The notes: generated by a model not told the origin, from the sequence alone. 64,000 bases of DNA from Bacillota bacterium (GCA_029572815.1 JAKPUQ010000098.1:62001-126000), one strand, 5' to 3'; shown: positions 42,218 through 51,832, numbered from the stretch's first letter. Translations and numbers: made by a program.

Positions 42218-44788
42218 ATGAAAAATGTAATTATTGGTATAACTGCTCATGTTGACTCGGGAAAGACCACTCTTGCAGAGGCAATGCTTTATTCCTCTGG
42301 AGCTATAAGAAGTCTTGGGAGAGTTGACAGCGGCAGCTCCACTCTTGATACTAATTCAATAGAACGCGAAAGAGGTATCACTATTTTCTCGTCTCAGGCC
42401 GAGTTTACAGCAGGGGATACAAGATTTACCCTGCTTGATACACCCGGACACGTTGATTTCTCTTCCGAGACGGAACGTACTATGCAAGTGATCGATTATG
42501 CTGTTCTTGTAATAAGCGGTACAGACGGTGTACAAAGCCATACTACCACGCTGTGGAAGCTTCTTTGCAAATACAATATCCCTGTTTTTATTTTTGTTAA
42601 TAAAATGGACCTTATCGGTGCTGACAAAAAGTTTCTTACCGAAAGGCTTCGCAAGGAGCTTTCTGACAGATGTGTGGATTTTACAGCAGCCAATGACAAA
42701 ATTGCTGAGGACTGCGCTTCATGCTCTGAGGAGCTTATGGAGCGGTATCTTGAAAATGGTACTCTTGAAAGAGATACTATAGCTTCCTATATTGCTCAGC
42801 GGCAGATCTTTCCGTGTTTCTTTGGTTCAGCACTGAAAATGCATGGAGTAGAGGAATTTACCGCGCTCCTTGATAAATATACTGTAAATAAAAGCTACTG
42901 CGACAGCTTTGGCGCAAAGGTCTATAAGATCTCATATGACACAAAAGGAAGCCGTCTGACTCATCTTAAAGTTACAGGTGGAATTCTCAAAATGCGTGAT
43001 GATCTAAGCTATAAGGATCAGGATGGAAATGATGTTAGTGCAAAGGTGAGTTCTGTCAGGTTCTACACCGGAGAAAAGTTCCGCACAGCTGATCTGGTCA
43101 ACGCCGGCGAGGTTTGCGCCGTCACAGGACTTACAGGTACCTATGCCGGGCAGGGGCTTGGAGAGGAAAAGGATTCCGATGAAGCAGCTTTGGAACCTGT
43201 AATGACATACCGCGTTTCCCTTCCGGAGGAAAAGAATGTTCATGAGGCGCTTAAGGAGCTGCGTATGCTTGAGGATCAGGATCCTCAGCTTCACATACTC
43301 TGGAATGAGCAGAACCGAGAGATCCATATCCAGCTGATGGGAGTAGTACAGACTGAGGTGCTTACTAAGCTTGTTTACGATAAATTTGGTTTTGACATCG
43401 CATTTCTTGACGGTGCAGTTACCTACAGGGAGACTATACGAACTTCTGTTGAAGGCGTAGGACACTATGAGCCGCTCCGCCATTATGCCGAGGCTCATAT
43501 TCTTATGGAGCCCCTACCACGGGGAAGCGGTATAGTCATTGATACAGTCTGTCCCGAGGACGAGCTGGACAGGAACTGGCAGAGGCTTATCCTTACGCAT
43601 ATAAAGGAAAAAACTCATATCGGTGTACTTACAGGCTCTCCTGTTACTGATATTAAATTTACACTGGTGAAAGGCAAAGCTCACCTCAAGCATACTGAAG
43701 GTGGAGATTTCAGACAGGCTACCTATCGTGCCATCAGACAGGGATTAAGACTTGCGGAGGCGGTTTTGCTTGAGCCATATTATGACTATGAGATCGAAGT
43801 GCCCACAGAAAACGTTGGAAGAGCAATTTCCGACCTTCAGCGTATGTGCGCTGAATTTGATACTCCTGACAATACTGGGGAGAACTCTGTTATAAGAGGA
43901 AGTGCACCTGTATCCGAGATGAACAGCTACCAGGCGGAGATAATCGCCTATTCTCATGGAAAAGGCAAGCTTTCTCTTTCTATGGGAGGCTATAAAGAAT
44001 GTCACAACTCAGATGATGTAATAAGCGCTTTCGGATATTCTGCCGATAATGATACGGAAAACAGCGCTGATTCTGTATTCTGCTCACATGGTGCAGGGTA
44101 TCTTGTAAAGTGGGATGAGGTATATGATCATATGCACCTTCCGCTTTATCTCAGTGAAAACGATGAGACTGATGAAGCTCCCGAAGAGAGAAGAAACAAA
44201 GCCCGGAAATTCCTTGAAAAGGCTGTCAGTGATGAAGAGCTTATGGAGATATTTGAAAGGACCTATGGTAAGATCAACCGTGACCGCCATAAAGCCTTCA
44301 AGAAAACAAAAGCTGTCTCCATAGATGATAAGAAAGTACGCCTGCCTAAATACGAAGGACCCGACTATCTTCTTGTAGATGGCTACAACATTATTTTCGC
44401 CTGGGAGGATCTGAAAAAAATAGCAGAGGATAACCTTGATGCCGCAAGAGGAGAACTCATCAACCGTATGTGTAATTATCAGGGATATGCGGGCTGTGAG
44501 CTGATACTTGTTTTTGATGCGTATCGCGTAAAGGGCAAACACCGTGAAGTCGAAAAATACTGCAACATCAATATTGTATACACCAAGGAATCGGAGACGG
44601 CAGACTCCTATATCGAGAGAGTTACACATGAGCTCTCAAAGAAGCATAAAGTGAGGGTAGCTACCTCTGACGGTCTTGAACAGATGATAATTCTCGGAAA
44701 CGGCGCTATGAGGATCTCTGCCGCAGAATTCAGAAAGAGGTACGAAGCTGCCGAGCGTTCTATAAAAGAGTTCATTGAATCAATGTGA
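42218..44788 (+). CDS. TetM/EF-G-like ribosomal GTPase fused to Rae1/YacP NYN endoribonuclease domain
   Basis: The 856-residue protein starts with a translational GTPase of the TetM/TetO group: G1 AHVDSGKT (10-17), switch I RERGITI, G3 DTPGH, G4 NKMD, then EF-G domains II to V to about residue 640. A charged linker follows, then a complete YacP/Rae1 NYN domain (about 717-856) with the acidic residues in LLVDGYN, VFDAYRVKG and ESETADSYIER and the end motif VATSDGLEQMIILGNGA. Rae1 in B. subtilis is an endonuclease that cuts mRNA in the ribosomal A site; TetM-like GTPases enter the same site. The fusion therefore probably brings a nuclease to the ribosome. Automatic tools may call it a tetracycline resistance protein, which is not supported by context. 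Confidence 0.85.
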   Translation: MKNVIIGITAHVDSGKTTLAEAMLYSSGAIRSLGRVDSGSSTLDTNSIERERGITIFSSQAEFTAGDTRFTLLDTPGHVDFSSETERTMQVIDYAVLVISGTDGVQSHTTTLWKLLCKYNIPVFIFVNKMDLIGADKKFLTERLRKELSDRCVDFTAANDKIAEDCASCSEELMERYLENGTLERDTIASYIAQRQIFPCFFGSALKMHGVEEFTALLDKYTVNKSYCDSFGAKVYKISYDTKGSRLTHLKVTGGILKMRDDLSYKDQDGNDVSAKVSSVRFYTGEKFRTADLVNAGEVCAVTGLTGTYAGQGLGEEKDSDEAALEPVMTYRVSLPEEKNVHEALKELRMLEDQDPQLHILWNEQNREIHIQLMGVVQTEVLTKLVYDKFGFDIAFLDGAVTYRETIRTSVEGVGHYEPLRHYAEAHILMEPLPRGSGIVIDTVCPEDELDRNWQRLILTHIKEKTHIGVLTGSPVTDIKFTLVKGKAHLKHTEGGDFRQATYRAIRQGLRLAEAVLLEPYYDYEIEVPTENVGRAISDLQRMCAEFDTPDNTGENSVIRGSAPVSEMNSYQAEIIAYSHGKGKLSLSMGGYKECHNSDDVISAFGYSADNDTENSADSVFCSHGAGYLVKWDEVYDHMHLPLYLSENDETDEAPEERRNKARKFLEKAVSDEELMEIFERTYGKINRDRHKAFKKTKAVSIDDKKVRLPKYEGPDYLLVDGYNIIFAWEDLKKIAEDNLDAARGELINRMCNYQGYAGCELILVFDAYRVKGKHREVEKYCNINIVYTKESETADSYIERVTHELSKKHKVRVATSDGLEQMIILGNGAMRISAAEFRKRYEAAERSIKEFIESM

Positions 44789-44791
44789 AAT

Positions 44792-44822
44792 AAAAGCAGA
44801 TCTTAAAAAGGTCTGCTTTTGT
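44792..44822 (+). terminator. Terminator after the fusion gene
   Basis: AAAAGCAGA and TCTGCTTTT form a 9-bp stem with T residues in its 3' arm. Confidence 0.75.
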
Positions 44823-44885
44823 TGGTTATATATAATGATATATTTGAATAAAACAAAAAAATAATTATAATTTCTGAAAAAATAG

Positions 44886-44914
44886 TGGAAATTCATTCTC
44901 TAATATGTTATAAT
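44886..44914 (+). promoter_or_regulatory. Promoter of the oad operon
   Basis: TGGAAA, 17-bp spacer, TATAAT, giving a leader of about 100 nt with no recognised element. Confidence 0.6.
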
Positions 44915-45022
44915 AAGATTTGATTGGGATTTTTTTAAGGAACGTCGAAAATGCTTCTTATTTCCGATCACATTTCAGTATATTTTTTCTGCAATGCAGA
45001 TTTATTTTGAGGAGGCTTGTAC

Positions 45023-46420
45023 ATGAAAAAAGTGCAACTGACAGAAACCGTATTGCGTGACGCCAATCAGTCACTGATGGCTACGCGTCTGCCATATTCC
45101 GATTATGAGGGTATACTCTCAGATATGGACAAGGCAGGCTACTATTCTATCGAGTGCTGGGGCGGAGCAACATTTGACTCCTGTCTTCGTTATCTCGGTG
45201 AGGATCCCTGGGAGAGACTCCGCAATCTTAGGAAAAATCTTCCTAACAGCAGACTTCAGATGCTTCTCAGAGGTCAGAACCTTCTGGGATATAAGCACTA
45301 TCACGACGATGTTGTTGAGAAGTTTATCGAACTTTCTATCAAAAATGGTATCGATGTTATCCGTATCTTCGATGCTCTCAACGATTTCAGAAATATCGAG
45401 ACTGCTCTCAATGCAACAAAGAAGTACGCAACAGAGAAGACCATCGCTTCAGGATGTATCTCATATACACAGAGCCCTGTACACACAGTAGACAAGTATA
45501 TCGAAATGTGTAAGGAGCTCCAGAAGATGGGCTTTGACACTATCTGCCTCAAGGATATGGCTGGTACTATGTCTCCCTACGAGGCTGAGCACCTTATCAA
45601 GGGCATCAAGGACGCTATCGGCGATATGACCCTTATTCTCCATACCCACTGCACGACAGGCATGGCTTACATGACACTCACAAAGGCTATTGAGTCAGGT
45701 ATCGACGTTATCGACTGCGCAACATCATGCTTCTCAGGCGGTACATCACAGCCTGCAACAGAGAGTATGTTCTACGCTCTCAGTCAGTATGGTATCGAAA
45801 CAGGTCTTAACGAGGACATCATCAATAAGGTAAACGACTACTTCAAGCCTATCAAGCAGAAGTACATCGACAATGGTCAGCTCAATCCCAAGAGCCTTGG
45901 TACAGACGCTCAGGCTCTGGTTTACAAGGTTCCCGGTGGTATGCTTTCAAATATGATCGCTAACCTTACAGATATGCACGCAATGGATAAGTTTGACGAG
46001 GCTCTCGCAGAGATCCCGAAGGTAAGAGCTGATATGGGCTATCCTCCGCTGGTTACACCTCTTTCTCAGATGGTAGGAAATCAGGCTGTTACAAACGTGC
46101 TCGTTGGTGAAAGATACAAGAATATCTCCAAGGAGATCAAGAACTACATAAAGGGCGAGTACGGTAATCCTCCCGCACCTATCGCACAGGATCTCGTAGA
46201 TAAGGTTCTTGGCGATGGCGAGGCTGTTGACTGCCGTATCGAAGACCAGAAGAGAACAGGTGAGGAGTTCACAGCTGCAAGAGAAGCTCTCGGAGACCTC
46301 TGCCGCAGCGAGGAGGATGTAATGAGCTACATCTGCTATCCCGACCAGACTCTCAATTTCCTCAAGGACCGCAAGGCTAAGGAAGAAAACGAAGCTGTTT
46401 ACACTATTGAGGAAATGTAA
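45023..46420 (+). CDS. oadA: Oxaloacetate decarboxylase alpha subunit (carboxyltransferase)
   Basis: The 465-residue protein is the carboxyltransferase part of OadA/pyruvate carboxylase 5S type. Seen motifs are LTETVLRDANQSLMATR at the N-terminus, the carboxy-lysine region CLKDMAGTMSP and the metal motif HTHCTTGMA. It lacks the fused biotin domain, which is encoded separately two genes on. The ATG at 45023 is preferred over TTG 45017, with GGAGG 7 nt away. With the gamma, biotin and beta subunits it forms a sodium-pumping decarboxylase; oxaloacetate is the likely substrate. Confidence 0.92.
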   Translation: MKKVQLTETVLRDANQSLMATRLPYSDYEGILSDMDKAGYYSIECWGGATFDSCLRYLGEDPWERLRNLRKNLPNSRLQMLLRGQNLLGYKHYHDDVVEKFIELSIKNGIDVIRIFDALNDFRNIETALNATKKYATEKTIASGCISYTQSPVHTVDKYIEMCKELQKMGFDTICLKDMAGTMSPYEAEHLIKGIKDAIGDMTLILHTHCTTGMAYMTLTKAIESGIDVIDCATSCFSGGTSQPATESMFYALSQYGIETGLNEDIINKVNDYFKPIKQKYIDNGQLNPKSLGTDAQALVYKVPGGMLSNMIANLTDMHAMDKFDEALAEIPKVRADMGYPPLVTPLSQMVGNQAVTNVLVGERYKNISKEIKNYIKGEYGNPPAPIAQDLVDKVLGDGEAVDCRIEDQKRTGEEFTAAREALGDLCRSEEDVMSYICYPDQTLNFLKDRKAKEENEAVYTIEEM

Positions 46421-46432
46421 GGAGGCAGAGTT

Positions 46433-46816
46433 ATGTTTGATTCAAACTTTTTTACTGCTGCTGCCGAAAACGTAAAGGAAATGTCTATCGGTGACGCAGC
46501 GATCACTGCTGTGTTCGGTTACTGCGTTGTTTTCTGCGGACTTATTTTTCTGATGATCGTTCTCTACTGCACAGGTGCTTACTTCAAGTCAAAGAACGAA
46601 AAGGAAAGCGCCGTTGCAGAAGCTGCAAAGAAGATCGCTCCCGAGGCTGCTCCCGAAGCTGAAAAGGAGCTTCCTCTTGCTCCCGGCTCAGCAGGTCATG
46701 TTAAGCTCTTTGACGTTCCTGATAAGGAAGCTGCTATGATAATGGCTATCGTTGCCGACAAAATGCAGAAGCCGCTCAATGAGCTGCACTTTATTTCCAT
46801 TAAGGAGGTCAAATAA
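46433..46816 (+). CDS. Oxaloacetate decarboxylase gamma-type subunit
   Basis: The 127-residue protein has one membrane helix (about residues 25-50, AVFGYCVVFCGLIFLMIVLYCTG) and an Ala/Glu/Pro-rich cytoplasmic tail. This is the OadG layout: a membrane anchor joining alpha to beta. The C-terminal part (EAAMIMAIVADKM...LHFISIKEVK) is seen in Firmicutes members. It lies 12 nt after oadA and 2 nt before the biotin protein gene. Confidence 0.82.
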   Translation: MFDSNFFTAAAENVKEMSIGDAAITAVFGYCVVFCGLIFLMIVLYCTGAYFKSKNEKESAVAEAAKKIAPEAAPEAEKELPLAPGSAGHVKLFDVPDKEAAMIMAIVADKMQKPLNELHFISIKEVK

Positions 46817-46818
46817 TC

Positions 46819-47220
46819 ATGAAGTATAAAGTAACTCTTAACGGCAAAACCTATGAAGTTGAGGTAGAGCAGGGTAAAGCTGTTCTGCTTGATGAATATG
46901 AGGCACTTGCGCCAGCTCCTGCAGCCGCCGCTGCTCCTGTTGCAACTGCACCTGCTGCCGCAGCAGCTCCCGCTCCTGCAACTGCAGCACCTGTTGACCT
47001 TGCAGCAGGCGAGACTGTAACAGCTCCTATGCCCGGAAACATCATCAGAGTTGACGTTGCAAAGGGCGACGCTGTAAAGGCAGGTCAGATCCTCGTTATT
47101 CTCGAGGCTATGAAGATGGAAAATGAGATAGTAGCTCCTAAGGACGGTACAGTTGCTCAGGTAGTTACAAGCAAGGGTTCTGTTGTAGATACAGGCGCTC
47201 CTCTGGTTGTTATCGCATAA
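46819..47220 (+). CDS. Biotin carboxyl carrier protein of the decarboxylase
   Basis: The 133-residue protein has a short N-terminal strand region, an Ala/Pro hinge (about residues 32-60) and a biotinyl domain (about 65-133) with the biotin site EAMKMEN. It carries CO2 from the alpha subunit to the membrane beta subunit. The Ala/Pro linker is flexible and typical for this protein. The gene starts 2 nt after the gamma gene stop. Confidence 0.94.
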   Translation: MKYKVTLNGKTYEVEVEQGKAVLLDEYEALAPAPAAAAAPVATAPAAAAAPAPATAAPVDLAAGETVTAPMPGNIIRVDVAKGDAVKAGQILVILEAMKMENEIVAPKDGTVAQVVTSKGSVVDTGAPLVVIA

Positions 47221-47232
47221 GGAGGACTTGAA

Positions 47233-48453
47233 ATGGATATACTTGAAACCCTGAAGACCCTTTGGGAAAGCTCCGGTTTCCACAGCTTTCTCATTGACGG
47301 AGGCTGGAAAAATCTTATAATGATCCTTATTTCCTGCGTCCTCCTTTATCTTGGTATCAAAAAGAAGTTTGAACCCCTTCTTCTTGTTGGTATCGCATTC
47401 GGCTGTCTCCTTGTAAACCTTTCCTACTTCACAGCAGGAGACACATCCGACGCGCTTTACCACATGAATCTCTGGGATAACTTCCTTGATCCTACTCACG
47501 AAGACTATCACAGCTACGGAGCGATCATGGCTCACGGCGGACTTCTTGATATCCTCTACATAGGTGTCAAGGCGGGTATCTACCCTTCACTCATATTCAT
47601 GGGCGTTGGTGCTATGACAGACTTCGGTCCCCTTATTTCCAATCCCAAGAGCCTTCTCCTTGGAGCTGCTGCTCAGATGGGCGTATTCCTCGCATTCTTC
47701 GGCGCTGTATGCCTCGGATTCAGTGGAAATCAGGCTGCATCTATCGGAATCATTGGTGGCGCTGATGGCCCTACAGCTATCTTCCTTACAACAAAGCTGG
47801 CACCTGAGCTCCTCGGACCTATAGCTATTGCAGCTTACTCCTATATGGCTCTTATCCCCATGATACAGCCTCCGCTCATGAGACTTCTCACCACCAAGAA
47901 GGAAAGAGAAGTAAAGATGGAGCAGACTCGTGTCGTAACCAAGACAGAGAAGATCATCTTCCCCATAATCGTTGCTATGTTCGTAATCCTTCTTCTCCCT
48001 TCAACAGCTCCTCTTGTAGGCTGCCTCATGCTCGGTAACCTCTGGAGAGAGTGTGGAGTTACAGAGAGACTATCAGACACAGTTCAGAATGCTCTTATGA
48101 ACATCGTAACTGTATTCCTTGGAATTTCCGTTGGCGCAACTACAGCTGCTGACAGATTCCTCTCGCTTGAGACCATCAAGATCATCGTTCTTGGCCTTAC
48201 AGCATTTGCTTTCTCAACTATCGGCGGACTTCTCGTCGGAAAGATCATGTATAAGCTTTCAGGCGGTAAGATCAATCCTCTTATCGGTTCCGCAGGTGTT
48301 TCAGCCGTTCCTATGGCTGCCCGTGTATCTCAGATGGAAGGTCAGAAGGCTAATCCCTCAAACTTCCTGCTCATGCACGCTATGGGACCGAACGTAGCAG
48401 GTGTTATCGGTTCTGCTATCGCAGCAGGATTCCTCCTGGCTGTATTCAAGTGA
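47233..48453 (+). CDS. oadB: Sodium ion-translocating decarboxylase beta subunit
   Basis: A 406-residue polytopic protein of the OadB/MmdB family. The diagnostic GIIGGADGPTAIFLTTKLAPELLGPIA region and AYSYMALIPMIQPPLM are present, as is the GSAGVSAVPMAARV motif near the C-terminus. It decarboxylates carboxybiotin and exports sodium. Within the operon it is the last gene, ending at a strong terminator. OadB and MmdB cannot be separated by sequence here, but OadA of the oxaloacetate type argues for oxaloacetate. Confidence 0.92.
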   Translation: MDILETLKTLWESSGFHSFLIDGGWKNLIMILISCVLLYLGIKKKFEPLLLVGIAFGCLLVNLSYFTAGDTSDALYHMNLWDNFLDPTHEDYHSYGAIMAHGGLLDILYIGVKAGIYPSLIFMGVGAMTDFGPLISNPKSLLLGAAAQMGVFLAFFGAVCLGFSGNQAASIGIIGGADGPTAIFLTTKLAPELLGPIAIAAYSYMALIPMIQPPLMRLLTTKKEREVKMEQTRVVTKTEKIIFPIIVAMFVILLLPSTAPLVGCLMLGNLWRECGVTERLSDTVQNALMNIVTVFLGISVGATTAADRFLSLETIKIIVLGLTAFAFSTIGGLLVGKIMYKLSGGKINPLIGSAGVSAVPMAARVSQMEGQKANPSNFLLMHAMGPNVAGVIGSAIAAGFLLAVFK

Positions 48454-48476
48454 TATAAATTGAACACATTGCATAT

Positions 48477-48509
48477 AAAGTCACGGCATTCAGGTGCCGT
48501 GACTTTTTT
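48477..48509 (+). terminator. Terminator of the oad operon
   Basis: AAGTCACGGCA TTCAGG TGCCGTGACTT, an 11-bp perfect stem followed by T residues. Confidence 0.9.
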
Positions 48510-48510
48510 G

Positions 48511-48539
48511 TTGACAGCCGATCATAAATCCATTATAAT
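48511..48539 (+). promoter_or_regulatory. Consensus promoter of the alpha/beta hydrolase gene
   Basis: TTGACA, exactly 17 bp, TATAAT; starts right after the oad terminator. Confidence 0.85.
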
Positions 48540-48561
48540 TATGTCATAACGGAGGTGTGAT

Positions 48562-49324
48562 ATGAGTTATTTTACATTTGATAATAAAAAGATATATTAT
48601 GAGGAGAATGGCAGCGGAACACCACTGTTATTCCTTCATGGCAACACAGCTTCTTCTAAAATGTTCACAGATTTCAGCAAACGATACACGGACAGTTACA
48701 AAGTTATACTCATAGACTTCCTCGGACACGGAAGATCGGAAAGGTTATCGGAATTTCCTGCCGATTTATGGTTTTATGAGGCTCAGCAGGCAATTGCATT
48801 CCTCAGGCATAAACATTATGACAAGGTTAACATTATAGGTTGCAGCGGGGGGAGCAATTGTTGCTCTGAATGTAGCACTTGAGGCGTCCGAATGTGTGGA
48901 CAAAGTCATTGCTGACAGTTTTGAGGGCGAGAAAGCTGATGAAGCCTTTGTAAAAAATCTGCTTTCCGACCGCAGTTCTTCGCTGGAAGATACAAACGCA
49001 AGGGTATTTTACTCCTATATGCACGGTGATGACTGGGAGCAGATCGTACATAATGACACATCGGCTATAATCAGACACTCAAAAGAAGTTGTGAATTTCT
49101 TCCACAAACCTATCAGTGATCTTAAAGCTAAGGTGCTGCTCACAGGAAGTAAAGGCGATAAGTTTATGTACAGTGTTGCACATGATTACTACGAAAAAGT
49201 ATACGGTAATATGCTTGAAAAGCTGACCAATGGCAGTATGCACCTGTTTGAAAGTGGCGACCACCCTGCCATGATGACAAATCAGGTCGAATTCTATAAG
49301 CTCAGCATGGATTTCTTAGCGTAG
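48562..49324 (+). pseudogene. Alpha/beta hydrolase gene with frameshift
   Basis: The gene encodes an alpha/beta hydrolase of about 254 residues: LLFLHGNTAS oxyanion region, DFLGHGRS, nucleophile elbow GCSGG, late Asp region LLTGSKGDKF and catalytic His in SGDHPAMM. The first frame ends shortly after the elbow (NCCSECST), while the next frame continues AIVALNVALEASECVDKVIADSF. Using G5 instead of G6 at 48847-48852 gives GCSGGAIVALNVALE without a break. Substrate is unknown. GGAGGTG precedes the ATG. Confidence 0.78.
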
Positions 49325-49400
49325 AACAAGGCAATTTCAATATATATACAGCCGTCACAAAAAGTTTTCATGTTTAAGATGAAAAATATTGAGGAAATAC

Positions 49401-49429
49401 TTGCAAAATATCATGAAATAGTGTAAAAT
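49401..49429 (+). promoter_or_regulatory. Promoter of pgk
   Basis: TTGCAA, 17-bp spacer, TAAAAT; about 70 bp upstream of pgk. Confidence 0.72.
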
Positions 49430-49498
49430 AGTAATGTACGTTGTTAATAATATAACAACAGCGATCAATGTATCTTATTACGAAAGGATGTCATACCC

Positions 49499-50719
49499 AT
49501 GGCAGGATTAAACAAGGTTACTGTAGAAGACATTAACGTTAAGGGCAGAAAGGTACTCGTAAGAGTAGATTTCAACGTTCCCATGAAGGACGGCGTTATC
49601 ACAAACGATAACAGAATCCAGGCTGCTCTTCCCACTATCAATAAGCTCGTTGAGAACGGTGCAAAGGTTGTTCTTTGCTCACATCTCGGCAAGCCCAAGA
49701 ATGGTCCCGAGGCTATGTTCTCACTGGCTCCCGCAGCAGCAAGACTTGCTGAGCTGGTAAACACAAAGGTTACATTCGCAGCTGATGATACAGTTGTCGG
49801 CGACAACGCTAAGAAGGCTGTTGCTGCTATGAAGGACGGCGAGATCGTTGTTCTTGAGAATACACGTTTCCGCGGCAACGAGGAGACAAAGAACGGTGAG
49901 GAGTTCTCTAAGGAGCTCGCTGACCTCGTTGACGGTGAAGTATTCGTTATGGACGCTTTCGGTTCTGCACACAGAGCTCATGCTTCAACAGCAGGAGTTA
50001 CAAAGTTCGTTAAGGAAACAGCTGTTGGCTACCTCATGCAGAAGGAGATCCAGTATCTCGGTAATGCAGTAGAGGTTCCTGAGAGACCCTTCGTTGCTAT
50101 CCTTGGCGGTGCTAAGGTAGCTGATAAGCTCAATGTTATCTCCAACCTTCTTGAGAAGTGTGACACACTCATCATCGGCGGCGGTATGGCTTATACTTTC
50201 ATCAAGGCACAGGGCGGTTCAATCGGTATGTCACTTGTTGACGAAGAGAAGCTTGATTACTGTAAGGAGATGCTCGCTAAGGCTGAGAAGCTCGGCAAGA
50301 AGATCCTCCTTCCTGTTGACACAGCTATCGCAGCTTCATTCCCTGATCCTATCGATGCAGAGATCAGCGTAGAGTATGTTGACGCTGACAAGATCCCTGC
50401 TGACAAGATGGGTCTTGATATCGGTCCTAAGACAGCTGCTATCTTCGCTGAAGCTGCTAAGACAGCAAAGACTGTTGTTTGGAACGGACCTATGGGCGTT
50501 TTCGAGAACCCCACACTCAAGAAGGGTACAGTAGCAGTTTGTGAGGCTCTTGCTGAAGCAGATGCTACAACTATCATTGGCGGCGGCGACTCTGCTACAG
50601 CTGCTATCCAGCTCGGTTTCGCTGACAAGATGAGCCACATCTCAACAGGCGGCGGTGCTTCTCTCGAATACCTCGAGGGCAAGGTTCTCCCCGGTGTTGC
50701 AGCTATCGCTGAAAAGTAA
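49499..50719 (+). CDS. pgk: Phosphoglycerate kinase
   Basis: The 406-residue enzyme has the substrate loop [12 protein letters not shown], the FAAI-type GGAKVADKL region and the ATP-site GGGDSATA near the C-terminus. It converts 1,3-bisphosphoglycerate and ADP to 3-phosphoglycerate and ATP. Codon use is strongly biased (CTC, AAG, GGT rich), as expected of a highly expressed gene. It is followed by a small membrane protein gene and tpiA. GAAAGGATG is upstream. Confidence 0.97.
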   Translation: MAGLNKVTVEDINVKGRKVLVRVDFNVPMKDGVITNDNRIQAALPTINKLVENGAKVVLCSHLGKPKNGPEAMFSLAPAAARLAELVNTKVTFAADDTVVGDNAKKAVAAMKDGEIVVLENTRFRGNEETKNGEEFSKELADLVDGEVFVMDAFGSAHRAHASTAGVTKFVKETAVGYLMQKEIQYLGNAVEVPERPFVAILGGAKVADKLNVISNLLEKCDTLIIGGGMAYTFIKAQGGSIGMSLVDEEKLDYCKEMLAKAEKLGKKILLPVDTAIAASFPDPIDAEISVEYVDADKIPADKMGLDIGPKTAAIFAEAAKTAKTVVWNGPMGVFENPTLKKGTVAVCEALAEADATTIIGGGDSATAAIQLGFADKMSHISTGGGASLEYLEGKVLPGVAAIAEK

Positions 50720-50780
50720 TTATATAATCAATAGGGCGGATAGAAATATTCGCCCTTGTTGTGGTAAATGAGGTGTTATT

Positions 50781-50987
50781 ATGAAACTCATTACAAGAGC
50801 TCAGGAGGATAAGACAACTCTTATTCTTCTTTCAGTCGTTTGCTTTCTTCTCGGAGTTGTTCTTGGCTTTGCTCTTTCTCCTATAAAGAAGGGCATCGCT
50901 ATCGGAAACAACAGCGGAAACAATTTTGGCGACAAGGACGCCGATATGTTTCCTTATGATGATGACGACGACGAAATAAAATTCTGA
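50781..50987 (+). CDS. Small membrane protein with acidic tail, between pgk and tpiA
   Basis: The 68-residue protein has one membrane helix (about residues 14-33, LILLSVVCFLLGVVLGFAL), a short Gly/Asn stretch and a strongly acidic C-terminus (DADMFPYDDDDDEIKF). TGAGGTG lies upstream of the ATG. It sits between pgk and tpiA on the same strand, so it should be co-expressed with them. I do not recognise a family; the position inside a glycolytic operon is notable but no function can be assigned. Confidence 0.65.
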   Translation: MKLITRAQEDKTTLILLSVVCFLLGVVLGFALSPIKKGIAIGNNSGNNFGDKDADMFPYDDDDDEIKF

Positions 50988-51003
50988 TAAAGGAGTTAAT
51001 ATC

Positions 51004-51780
51004 ATGAACAAGTCATTAAGAAAGGCAATTATTGCCGGAAACTGGAAAATGAACAAGACTCGTCCTGAAGCTAAGGAGCTTCTCGAGGCTATCAAGCCTC
51101 TCGTAGCTAACGCTGAGGGCAAGATCGAGGTTATCGCTTGTGTTCCTTTCACAAACCTTGAGACAGCTATCAACACAACAGCTGGCAGCAACGTTAAGAT
51201 CGGTGCTGAGAACGTTCACTTTGAGAAGAGCGGCGCTTTCACAGGAGAGATCTCCGCTGATATGCTCACAGAGCTGGGCGTTGAGTATGTAGTAATCGGT
51301 CACAGCGAAAGAAGACAGTACTTCGGTGAAACAGATGAAACAGTAAACAAGAGAACTCTTGCTGCTCTGGCTGCAGGTCTCAAGCCTATCGTTTGCGTTG
51401 GCGAGCTCAAGTGGGAGCGTCAGTGCAACATCACTGAGGAAGTTATCGCTCGTCAGATCAAGCTTGATCTCTGGGACGTAACTGCTGAGCAGGTAAAGAA
51501 CGTAGTTATCGCTTACGAGCCTGTATGGGCTATCGGTACAGGTCTTACTGCTACACCTGATCAGGCACAGGAAGTATGTGCATTTATCCGTGCACAGCTT
51601 GCTAAGAAGTATGATCAGGCAACTGCTGACGCTGTAACTATCCAGTACGGCGGATCAATGAATGCAGGCAATGCTGCAGAGCTTCTTGCACAGCCTGACA
51701 TCGACGGTGGTCTCATCGGCGGTGCTTCACTGAAGGCTGCTGACTTCAACACAATCGTTCAGGCAGCTGTAGAAGGCTGA
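51004..51780 (+). CDS. tpiA: Triosephosphate isomerase
   Basis: The 258-residue TIM barrel has all catalytic parts: Lys in GNWKMNKT, His in VIGHSERRQYF, Glu in AYEPVWAIGTG (lid loop) and the phosphate-binding GGSMNAGNA and GLIGGASL. It interconverts dihydroxyacetone phosphate and glyceraldehyde-3-phosphate. AAAGGAG precedes the ATG. It ends the pgk-tpiA unit. Confidence 0.97.
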   Translation: MNKSLRKAIIAGNWKMNKTRPEAKELLEAIKPLVANAEGKIEVIACVPFTNLETAINTTAGSNVKIGAENVHFEKSGAFTGEISADMLTELGVEYVVIGHSERRQYFGETDETVNKRTLAALAAGLKPIVCVGELKWERQCNITEEVIARQIKLDLWDVTAEQVKNVVIAYEPVWAIGTGLTATPDQAQEVCAFIRAQLAKKYDQATADAVTIQYGGSMNAGNAAELLAQPDIDGGLIGGASLKAADFNTIVQAAVEG

Positions 51781-51798
51781 TAAATCTGATATATCTTA

Positions 51799-51830
51799 TT
51801 CTCCCGACTGCTTTATACAGTCGGGAGAAT
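51799..51830 (+). terminator. Strong hairpin after tpiA
   Basis: CTCCCGACTG CTTTATA CAGTCGGGAG, a perfect 10-bp stem, but followed by AATAAAT rather than a T run; it may stabilise the 3' end or terminate weakly. Confidence 0.6.
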
Positions 51831-51832
51831 AA

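Noticed and set aside
42218-44788. Acquired tetracycline resistance gene
   Set aside because: The protein is TetM-like but has a C-terminal nuclease fusion, normal local codon use and no mobile-element context. Resistance is not supported.
46696-47535. 279-aa minus-strand ORF over the biotin carrier gene
   Set aside because: It is the shadow of three well-supported oad genes; its Cys/Ser-rich sequence is antisense of the Ala/Pro linker.
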